Positions 6,754-11,990 of a stretch of 13,896 bases of DNA are shown here, one piece after another (within the stretch, counting starts at the first letter, position 1; every line of letters begins with the position of its first letter). The notes under the pieces were generated by a model. It had not been told where the DNA came from. It did no database searches and worked only from the letters and a program-made list of their open reading frames with translations. The stretch lies in assembly GCA_017521345.1 (NCBI GenBank), contig JAFXCU010000027.1, positions 1 through 13,896 on the forward strand. The letters are read 5' to 3'. The position numbers and the translations under genes were made by a program. Source of the stretch: Ruminiclostridium sp. (lineage in GTDB: Bacteria > Bacillota_A > Clostridia > Oscillospirales > Oscillospiraceae).

Positions 6754-6762
6754 ATTATAACA
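6754..6762 (-). promoter_or_regulatory. Extended -10 promoter of the GTPase-nuclease gene
   Basis: On the minus strand the sequence reads TG-T-TATAAT, a perfect -10 with the TGn extension. The -35 (TTCCCC) is poor, which is tolerated by extended -10 promoters. The predicted start near 6747 leaves a leader of about 24 nt carrying the AGGTGA site. Confidence 0.65.
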
Positions 6763-6816
6763 GAAAGGGGGCGATTGGGGAACCCTTAACGTGGGTTTGC
6801 GCTTGTTCGGCGGGAA

Positions 6817-6878
6817 CCCCATTTCTTCCATAAGAAATGGGGGAAAGAATGCCAGGGGAAAGAGGTTCTTTCCCCTGG
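6817..6878. repeat. Two tandem perfect hairpins upstream of the GTPase promoter
   Basis: CCCCATTTCTT/AAGAAATGGGG (6817-6827 with 6832-6842) and CCAGGGGAAAG/CTTTCCCCTGG (6852-6862 with 6868-6878) are two 11-bp perfect inverted repeats. No T-run follows on either strand. They lie directly beside the left end of repeat copy 1, and the CCAGGGG...CCCCTGG pattern resembles a palindrome inside that repeat. Confidence 0.6.
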
Positions 6879-6883
6879 ACCCC

Positions 6884-7151
6884 TTTCTCTGGTTGGGGGA
6901 ATCCTGCTTTATGGCTCGGCAGGCTTGCCAGTGCGCGCCACCGGCTGGCGCGCGGGTACGTGGGACAAAACCTGCTCTCCCGCGTGCCCAGCTGGTGGGC
7001 ACGCCGTTACCCACTTTGGATGACAGGCCGCAGGCATGGGTTTCTCAAAAATCATACCTTTCACCCTTGCGCAAACCTCAAACGGGTCCAGGGCGGAGCC
7101 CGGTGCTCTTTCCCCCGGCTTTCTCCAGAGAAAGCCGGGCCCCGCCGGAGG
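6884..7151 (+). repeat. MITE-like intergenic repeat, copy 1
   Basis: This non-coding segment matches 11651-11915 along its length, in the same orientation. Exactly shared blocks are 6933-6956 (equals 11696-11719), 6981-7007 (equals 11744-11770) and 7114-7142 (equals 11878-11906). Internal hairpins are GCGCGCCA/TGGCGCGC, GCGTGCCCA/TGGGCACGC and CCCGGCTTTCTC/GAGAAAGCCGGG. The right terminal inverted repeat (7125-7151) is present; only its innermost part (TTTCTCTGG, 6884-6892) remains at the left, so this copy is truncated or diverged there. Open frames inside are by-products of the repeat. Confidence 0.75.
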
Positions 7152-7182
7152 CATTCTCCAACGCAGCAGCATTCTTCAACCT

Positions 7183-7219
7183 AAAAAAGAAGCCGACTCC
7201 CGAAGGAATCGGCTTCTTT
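7183..7219 (-). terminator. Intrinsic terminator of the LUD/DUF2974 operon
   Basis: AAAGAAGCCGA (7186-7196) pairs with TCGGCTTCTTT (7209-7219); the plus-strand A-run at 7183-7188 supplies the minus-strand T-run. It lies just beyond the stop codon at 7222. Confidence 0.85.
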
Positions 7220-7221
7220 TC

Positions 7222-8331
7222 TTAAACAGGATTCTCTTCGTGATGGCCCGGGCCCAGGCTCACCATGAGCCGACCCAGGCAGGAGCGGATCAGCCGCCGG
7301 GTGGGCTTGTCCAGGTTTCGGTAGGCCTGGGCGATGGCCCGGGCGTTCTCCGGGATGTTCTCGGCAATGTCCGTGAGGGTATGGGCGTCGTTGGCCGAGA
7401 GCAGATAGAAGATCAGCTCCACGAAGGCCTCCAGCTCCCAGGGCTCCAGAGACTCCATCCAGCGGTGAAGGGTGGAGGCGGACTTCTTTCCCAGCACGGA
7501 ACGGTGGGCCCGGTACCGGAAGGCCGTTCCCCGGACCTCCCAGGTGAAGGGGTCGTGCTGGCCCTGGACCCCGGAGCCGTGGCTGTGGATCACCAGGAAC
7601 TGGCCCGTGGGGTGCAGAAGGGTGCCCACGATGGAGGATTGGGGCACATACACGTCGATCTTGTGGAGCTGGGACCGATAGGCCTTGCTGCTGGTGAGGT
7701 CCCGGGCAAAGCCGGGGCCGTCGAAGCTGTCCACCAGGTGGATGCGGGCCCGGACCAGAGGACTGGCCTGGATGGCGGCCCTCACCGCCAGGTTGCCCCC
7801 CTTGGAGTGGCCTCCCAGGCGGAGCTTGCCGGTGAGCTTCCCTGCTACTTTTTCAATGTATTGGGCCGCCAGCTCCTGGCCGGGGACGGGGAAATGGTAG
7901 GCCATGGAGAAGGACTCCTTCCAGCCCACCAGAGTGTCGTCGGTGCCCCGGAAGGCCAGGTACTTGGTGCCGTCCGGGAGCAGGTAGGTGACGGCGGCAA
8001 ACTGACAGGCCCGGTCCTCATCCAGGACGCTGGCGTAGCACCCCATCCGGATCCTGCTGTACCTGGGGGTCCGGGCGGCCTTCAGCAGGAGATCCGGGAT
8101 CCGGGCGGCCATGATCGGACCGGTGGCGGCCCAGTCCTCCTTCTGGGTGAGCCGCTGGATGCCCCGGTGCAGGGGAAGGGTCTCCTGGTCCTCCACCCCC
8201 GGCAGGATGCCGTCAAAGTCCCCGTAGACGCACATGGACAGCACCAGGCTGTCGATCTCGTTAAAGGGGACCAGGGAGAAGGGGAGCCTCCCGTAGTCGT
8301 TTAAATAATCAAGGCAGTTTTTATAGGACAT
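7222..8331 (-). CDS. DUF2974 (Mbeg1-like) alpha/beta hydrolase
   Basis: This is a 369-residue protein of the DUF2974/Mbeg1-like family, lipase-like alpha/beta-hydrolases common in Firmicutes. The nucleophile elbow GGHSKGG is at 173-179 with Ser176. AFRGTDD (126-132) precedes it, as in lipase-3-like folds. Asp201 or Asp204 (VDSFDGPG) and His249 or His251 (VIHSHGSG) are candidates for the rest of the triad. No signal peptide is visible, so a cytoplasmic location is likely. ATG at 8331 has AGAGGAG 8 bases upstream, inside the 18-base gap after the LUD gene, so the two form an operon. The substrate is unknown. Confidence 0.85.
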   Translation of the reverse strand: MSYKNCLDYLNDYGRLPFSLVPFNEIDSLVLSMCVYGDFDGILPGVEDQETLPLHRGIQRLTQKEDWAATGPIMAARIPDLLLKAARTPRYSRIRMGCYASVLDEDRACQFAAVTYLLPDGTKYLAFRGTDDTLVGWKESFSMAYHFPVPGQELAAQYIEKVAGKLTGKLRLGGHSKGGNLAVRAAIQASPLVRARIHLVDSFDGPGFARDLTSSKAYRSQLHKIDVYVPQSSIVGTLLHPTGQFLVIHSHGSGVQGQHDPFTWEVRGTAFRYRAHRSVLGKKSASTLHRWMESLEPWELEAFVELIFYLLSANDAHTLTDIAENIPENARAIAQAYRNLDKPTRRLIRSCLGRLMVSLGPGHHEENPV

Positions 8332-8349
8332 AGGCGCGTCTCCTCTGTC

Positions 8350-8949
8350 TTAATAGCCCAGCTCCTCGCCGATGATGACCACTTCGCACTCCTTCACGCC
8401 GCCCATTTTGTGCCACAGGACGGTGAGGCCGTTGCAGATGCGCTCAGGGCTCTTGCAGTCATAGCACTTCATCTCTTCCTTCAGGGCACAGGGGGTCTTG
8501 CGGTTCAGGCGGCGGGCGTTCAGGGGGGCGGCGATGTTCCGGGCCCGCCACAGGGCCTGGTCGTAGTCGGGGGCGATCTTGTTGACCCCGGCAATGAGGA
8601 CCACCCGCTCCCGGTCGTAGAGGGTGGCGGCGATGCGGTTGCCGGTGCCGTCGATGTTGATGAGCTCGCCGGTCTCAGCGATGCCGTTGACGCTGGAGAG
8701 ATACACCTGGGCGGCAGCCGCCTGGGCCAGGGTCTCCGGGCCGGGGACCTCCCAGTGCCAGGCCACGGTGTTGTTCTCCTTCAGGCGCTCGTAGAGGCCC
8801 ATGGACTTGATGGTCATGGACCCGCCGATGCCCACGGTCTTGCCCTGAATGGAGCCCGCCAGATAGTCGGCGGCCTGTTGGGCGGTGTCGAAATAGCGGT
8901 AGGTGAAGCCCTTGGCTTCCAGGTTTTTCTGCAGCAGTTCCAGGTTCAT
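8350..8949 (-). CDS. LUD-domain protein (DUF162, LutC/YkgG-like)
   Basis: This is a 199-residue single-domain LUD protein with VGIGGS at 39-44, the NIDGTGNRIAA stretch near 98-108 and IAGVNKI at 119-125. Relatives include LutC/YkgG of the lactate-oxidation complex, but no LutA or LutB gene lies here. Near the C-terminus are four cysteines (C154, C162, C165, C172) in a C-x7-C-x2-C-x6-C pattern that could bind iron-sulfur or zinc; this is inference. The start at 8949 is chosen because GGAGGT lies 7 bases upstream; 25 in-frame residues further upstream run through the promoter. It is the first gene of an operon with the DUF2974 hydrolase. Confidence 0.88.
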   Translation of the reverse strand: MNLELLQKNLEAKGFTYRYFDTAQQAADYLAGSIQGKTVGIGGSMTIKSMGLYERLKENNTVAWHWEVPGPETLAQAAAAQVYLSSVNGIAETGELINIDGTGNRIAATLYDRERVVLIAGVNKIAPDYDQALWRARNIAAPLNARRLNRKTPCALKEEMKCYDCKSPERICNGLTVLWHKMGGVKECEVVIIGEELGY

Positions 8950-8981
8950 GGGAAGACCTCCTTGTTGGATTTGGTAGGTTG

Positions 8982-9010
8982 ATTTTATCATAAGAAAAGG
9001 GGGTTGTAAA
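8982..9010 (-). promoter_or_regulatory. Sigma-A promoter of the LUD/DUF2974 operon
   Basis: On the minus strand, TTTACA (9005-9010) and TAAAAT (8982-8987), each 5 of 6 to consensus, are 17 bases apart. The box lies 33 bases upstream of the chosen start at 8949, and so helps to rule out the longer reading frame. Confidence 0.7.
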
Positions 9011-9021
9011 GGCAGGGCCGT

Positions 9022-9037
9022 CAAGCCTTTTCCGACA
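9022..9037 (+). repeat. 16-base repeat CAAGCCTTTTCCGACA, copy 1
   Basis: The identical 16 bases occur at 11534-11549 in the same orientation. Here they can pair as AGCC/GGCT with the following bases. Both copies lie in non-coding DNA. Confidence 0.5.
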
Positions 9038-9043
9038 GGCTAA

Positions 9044-9076
9044 GCAGAAGACCTCCCGGGGCGGGAGGTCTTCTGC
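9044..9076 (-). terminator. Strong hairpin downstream of citrate synthase, probable terminator
   Basis: A perfect 14-bp stem (9044-9057 with 9063-9076) has a 5-base loop. It lies 38 bases past the citrate synthase stop codon. Neither strand shows a real T-run after it, so termination may be weak or the hairpin may stabilise the mRNA 3' end. Confidence 0.5.
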
Positions 9077-9113
9077 CAGTGTAGAAATGAAGGATGGAGA
9101 TAAGGACAGAGCA

Positions 9114-10433
9114 TCATTTCTGAACGCTCATGTAAGCAGGGCGGATGATTTTGCCTGCGCCCACCAGCTCTTCCAGCCGGTGGGCGCTCCAGCCCACGAT
9201 ACGGGCAGTGGCAAAGAGAGGGGTATATAGCTCAAGGGGGATGCCCAAAAGCTCGTAGAGAAAGCCGCTGTAGAAGTCCACGTTGGGGCTGACCTCCTTG
9301 CGGCCGGGGCGGCTCTCGGCCAGAAGAGCCGGGGCCAGATCGGCAATGTTCCGGAAGAGGATCAGGTCCTCCTCCCGGCCTTTGGCCCGGGCCAACTTCC
9401 CGGTGACAGTCTCCAGGAGCTGGGCTCTGGGGTCCGACAGGGAGTAGACAGCGTGCCCCATGCCGTAGATGAGTCCGGCTCCGTCAAAGGCCTGGCCTGC
9501 CAGGAGTTTTCGCAGATAGGCCTCGGTGGCCGACCGATCGGTCCAGTCTGAGACATTGACTTTTAGATCCCGGATCATCTCCATGACCTTGATATTGGCC
9601 CCACCGTGACGGTGCCCCTTCAGAGAGGACAGGGCGGCCGCCATGGTGGCATAGGTGTCTGACCCGGAAGAGGTCACCACTCGGGTGGTGAAGGTGGAGT
9701 TGTTGCCCCCGCCGTGCTCCATGTGGAGAATGAGGGCCAGATCCAGGGCCTTGGCCTCCAGGGGGGTATAGGACTGGTCCGGCCGGAGCATCCGCAGGAA
9801 GTTTTCTGCCGTGGACAGGTCGGGGTCGGGCCGGTGGATATACATGCTCTCGCCCTTTTCGTAGTGGTTATAAGCGTGGTACCCATAGACTGCCAGCATG
9901 GGAAACTCGGCAATGAGGCGGATGCACTGGCGCAGGCTGTTGGCCAGACCGGGGGCCAGGGCCTGGGGGTCGTAGTTGGCCAGGGTGAGGACAGAACGGG
10001 TCATGGAATTCATGATATCTCTGGAGGGGGCCTTCATGATCACGTCCCGGGTGAAGTTGGTGGGAAGGGTCCGGCAGCCTCCCAGGATGGACCGAAATTC
10101 AGCCTCTTCCTCCGGGGCAGGCATCTGACCAAAGAGGAGGAGGTAGGCCATTGGCTCAAAGCCCAGTTCCTTGGGCCCCAAGCCGTTGATCAGTTCCCGG
10201 ATGTTATGGCCTCGGTAGCAGAGCTGACCGTGACAGGGGACCCGTTTTCCGCCCTGGTCCTGAAAGGCCACAATACTGGAGATCCGGGTCAGGCCCGTGA
10301 GGACACCCACCCCGTTGGCATCCCGAAGACCCCGGTTTACCCCGTACTCTGCATAGAGGGCATCGGGGATCACATCGTTTTCCAGACACAGGGGGACCTG
10401 GGCCTGGGCGTATTCCTCAAGGCGTGCGTCCAT
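9114..10433 (-). CDS. Citrate synthase
   Basis: This is a 439-residue citrate synthase that condenses oxaloacetate with acetyl-CoA in the cytoplasm. The catalytic residues are visible: His240 in HMEHGGGNNST, His327 in GMGHAVYSLSDPR and Asp386 in NVDFYSG; GHRHGGAN is at 273-280. It has the N-terminal extension of about 60 residues common in clostridial forms, and 2-methylcitrate synthase activity cannot be excluded. ATG at 10433 has GGAGGA 8 bases upstream; longer in-frame starts run into the MarR-like gene. Its first 17 bases overlap the end of that gene, so the two are co-transcribed and probably translationally coupled. No aconitase or isocitrate dehydrogenase gene is nearby, so in this region the gene stands alone with a regulator. 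Confidence 0.92.
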   Translation of the reverse strand: MDARLEEYAQAQVPLCLENDVIPDALYAEYGVNRGLRDANGVGVLTGLTRISSIVAFQDQGGKRVPCHGQLCYRGHNIRELINGLGPKELGFEPMAYLLLFGQMPAPEEEAEFRSILGGCRTLPTNFTRDVIMKAPSRDIMNSMTRSVLTLANYDPQALAPGLANSLRQCIRLIAEFPMLAVYGYHAYNHYEKGESMYIHRPDPDLSTAENFLRMLRPDQSYTPLEAKALDLALILHMEHGGGNNSTFTTRVVTSSGSDTYATMAAALSSLKGHRHGGANIKVMEMIRDLKVNVSDWTDRSATEAYLRKLLAGQAFDGAGLIYGMGHAVYSLSDPRAQLLETVTGKLARAKGREEDLILFRNIADLAPALLAESRPGRKEVSPNVDFYSGFLYELLGIPLELYTPLFATARIVGWSAHRLEELVGAGKIIRPAYMSVQK

Positions 10434-10890
10434 TTTGTCCGTCCTCCTTCCAGGCCTGCTCCCACATGACCTGTTCCAGAGCGGCGGCCTCACCGGCCAG
10501 CTGGAGGAAGCGTTCCTGGCCAAATTCCCGGACCACCGTCTGGAAAAAGTCGGAGAGGTAGACCTTCTGTTCCAGAGCCGGGGACAGGCCGTCCTTGTTC
10601 AGGACCAGATAGGTGCCCTCCTGGCCCCTGTCATCATGGGTCCACCGAACATATCCTTTGGATTGGAGGTTCCGGGCCAGCTGAGACACCTGGGGCATTG
10701 GGATGCGGAAGTGGGAAGCCAGGTCCTTCAGGTAGAGTTTTTTCTGTTTAGTCTCCCGACTGTATTTGACCAAAAGACTCAAGGCAGCATAGTCCACGGG
10801 GGAGATGTTCTGAAACAGGATCTCCAAAAGATCCCGCCGCAGAAAAGGGGCCAGCCGCTGGGGATCATAAGGGGTCATTTCGTGGGTCAA
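10417..10890 (-). CDS. MarR-like winged-helix regulator, TTG start, upstream of citrate synthase
   Basis: This is a 157-residue protein. Residues about 33-105 form a MarR-type winged helix: YAALSLLVKYSRET, LKDLASHFRIPMPQVSQLARNLQSKGYV as the helix-turn-helix, and a wing around THDDRGQEGTYLVL. The start is TTG at 10890 because AGGTGA ends 6 bases upstream; the next ATG (10878) is about 18 bases from that site. The C-terminus overlaps the citrate synthase start by 17 bases. A palindrome at 10918-10932, identical in core to the one before the next MarR gene, lies 28 bases upstream. The gene may regulate citrate synthase or its own operon; the ligand is unknown. Confidence 0.78.
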   Translation of the reverse strand: MTHEMTPYDPQRLAPFLRRDLLEILFQNISPVDYAALSLLVKYSRETKQKKLYLKDLASHFRIPMPQVSQLARNLQSKGYVRWTHDDRGQEGTYLVLNKDGLSPALEQKVYLSDFFQTVVREFGQERFLQLAGEAAALEQVMWEQAWKEDGQNGRTP

Positions 10891-10917
10891 AGGAAGTCAC
10901 CTCGCAAGATACAGATT

Positions 10918-10932
10918 ACTAACATCGTTAGC
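10918..10932 (-). promoter_or_regulatory. MarR-type operator copy upstream of the MarR-like/citrate synthase operon
   Basis: On the minus strand it reads GCTAAC-GAT-GTTAGT, core CTAACGATGTTAG, flanked by AAA and AAT. The same core, with the same flanks, occurs at 11427-11441 in the opposite orientation. It lies between the preceding terminator and the TTG start, so it sits in the promoter region, although I cannot identify clear -35/-10 boxes there. Confidence 0.65.
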
Positions 10933-10943
10933 TTTCCCAGGAG

Positions 10944-10971
10944 AAAAAAGGCCGCCGAGGGGCAGCGGTCC
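10944..10971 (-). terminator. Intrinsic terminator after the autoregulated MarR gene
   Basis: On the minus strand GG(A)CCGC pairs with GCGGCC around loop TGCCCCTCG and is followed by six Ts. It begins 1 base after the stop codon, separating this gene from the MarR-like/citrate synthase operon. Confidence 0.7.
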
Positions 10972-10972
10972 T

Positions 10973-11404
10973 TTAATTCTCCCGGGAGGCGTTGGCCAGG
11001 ATCTTTCGTTGGAGGCGAAGATATTCTCTGGCATCTTCAGGCCCCAGGGCCTCCAGCATCCGGGATACCGATTCAATGGCACGGAGGTGAATCTGTTGGA
11101 TGACCTGTTGGCCCTCGGGCAGGAGGGTGACGATGACCTGCCGATTGTCCCGGGGATCAGGAGACCGGGCAATGAGCTGCTTTTCCTCCATGCGGCCAAG
11201 AAGGGCGGCGATGCGGGCGGTACTTACCAGCATGGTTTTGCTCAGCTCCCGGGGATGGGCAGTGGAGTGGTGTGTGTGAAGATAAAAAAGAACAGATCTT
11301 TCCCCTTGTGTGAGGCGGGAGAGGTGCTGCTTGGCCGGGATCTGAAGAAGGTGGGTGTTCAGCACCAGCAGCTCTGCGGCCAGTTCATCGTAAAGGGTTT
11401 CCAT
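10973..11404 (-). CDS. MarR-family transcriptional regulator
   Basis: This is a 143-residue protein of normal MarR length. The winged helix spans about residues 30-105: LTQGERSVLFYLHTH, then PRELSKTMLVSTARIAALLGRMEEKQLI, then the classic wing RSPDPRDNRQVIVTLLPEG. ATG at 11404 has GGAGGG 5 bases upstream; 44 further in-frame upstream residues run through the promoter and operator and are rejected. A consensus promoter with an operator abutting the -10 box shows likely autorepression. The second operator copy before the neighbouring MarR-like/citrate synthase operon makes that operon a probable target. The effector is unknown. Confidence 0.88.
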   Translation of the reverse strand: METLYDELAAELLVLNTHLLQIPAKQHLSRLTQGERSVLFYLHTHHSTAHPRELSKTMLVSTARIAALLGRMEEKQLIARSPDPRDNRQVIVTLLPEGQQVIQQIHLRAIESVSRMLEALGPEDAREYLRLQRKILANASREN

Positions 11405-11426
11405 GGGAGCCCTCCAATTCTTAAAA

Positions 11427-11441
11427 GCTAACGATGTTAGC
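11427..11441 (-). promoter_or_regulatory. MarR operator GCTAAC-GAT-GTTAGC
   Basis: A perfect 6-bp inverted repeat around a 3-base centre directly abuts the -10 box (11442-11447) on its downstream side, covering the transcription start. This is the usual position for MarR autorepression. Confidence 0.75.
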
Positions 11442-11470
11442 AATATAGCAGACAGAAAAGCCCCTGTCAA
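11442..11470 (-). promoter_or_regulatory. Sigma-A promoter of the MarR gene
   Basis: On the minus strand there is a perfect TTGACA (11465-11470), a 17-base spacer and TATATT (11442-11447). It is the strongest promoter by sequence in the window, as expected for a gene held down by an overlapping repressor site. Confidence 0.85.
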
Positions 11471-11533
11471 GGCCAGGGCAGGAACTTTGAACAGATGGAG
11501 AAAGGTGTGATAGGAACGACTATCCCAAAAAAG

Positions 11534-11549
11534 CAAGCCTTTTCCGACA
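11534..11549 (+). repeat. 16-base repeat CAAGCCTTTTCCGACA, copy 2
   Basis: It is identical to 9022-9037. It lies between the MarR promoter and repeat copy 2. The rest of 11471-11628 shows no gene or clear signal. Confidence 0.5.
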
Positions 11550-11628
11550 CCAGGGGATCAAGGCCTGCTACATCCCACAGCCATTGGTTTGCAGGCCGGT
11601 TGGAGCAGCCCCCCACGTGGGGTCGGTG

Positions 11629-11915
11629 CCTCCGGCAGGCCCCGGCTTTCTCTGGTGGTGCGAATCCTGCTTTCTGCATCGGCAGGCCAGCCATGGCGCG
11701 CCACCGGCTGGCGCGCGGGGACGTGGGACGAAACCTGTGCTGCCGCGTGCCCAGCTGGTGGGCACGCCGTCACCCGCCTGGGACAAAGGGCCGCAGGCCA
11801 GGTAATGCAAAGGGTATGCCTGACAAGGTCTGCACCAACCTCAACCGGGTCCAGGGCAGAGCCCTGGTGCTCTTTCTCCCGGCTTTCTCCAGAGAAAGCC
11901 GGGCCCTGCCGGAGG
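11629..11915 (+). repeat. MITE-like intergenic repeat, copy 2, with terminal inverted repeats
   Basis: The ends 11629-11655 and 11889-11915 are 27-bp inverted repeats with a single mismatch. Between them are GCGCGCCA/TGGCGCGC (11696-11703 with 11709-11716), GCGTGCCCA/TGGGCACGC (11745-11753 with 11759-11767) and CCAGGGC-AGA-GCCCTGG (11851-11867). It shares long exact blocks with copy 1 (6884-7151). I see no obvious target-site duplication and no transposase. Overlapping open frames on both strands are not considered genes. Confidence 0.75.
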
Positions 11916-11947
11916 CATTCCAACAACGCAGCAGGGTATGCCCACGT

Positions 11948-11978
11948 AAAAAAAGAAACGGTACCGAAGTACCGTTCC
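11948..11978 (-). terminator. Intrinsic terminator of the Na/Pi symporter gene
   Basis: On the minus strand AACGGTAC/GTACCGTT closes on a TTCG tetraloop and is followed by a T-rich run ending in seven Ts (plus-strand A-run 11948-11954). It lies 12 bases past the stop codon. Confidence 0.88.
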
Positions 11979-11990
11979 TTTATCAAGCAT

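Noticed and set aside
6724..7014. N-terminal extension of the GTPase-nuclease (97 further residues)
   Set aside because: It would cover the extended -10 promoter, the ribosome binding site and repeat DNA; MKRLVIGILAHVDAGKTT is the normal family N-terminus.
6791..7225. Open frames within repeat copy 1 and the similar ones at 11495-12085
   Set aside because: Their translations resemble each other only because the DNA is repeated; frames shift between copies, lack ribosome binding sites and cross hairpins and terminators.
9044..9076. CRISPR-like or riboswitch hairpin
   Set aside because: It is a single perfect hairpin just after a gene end with no spacer-repeat pattern anywhere in the window; terminator or 3'-end stabiliser is the simpler reading.
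11405..11536. 44-residue N-terminal extension of the MarR gene resembling a membrane segment
   Set aside because: It spans the TTGACA/TATATT promoter and the operator; ATG at 11404 has its own GGAGGG site.
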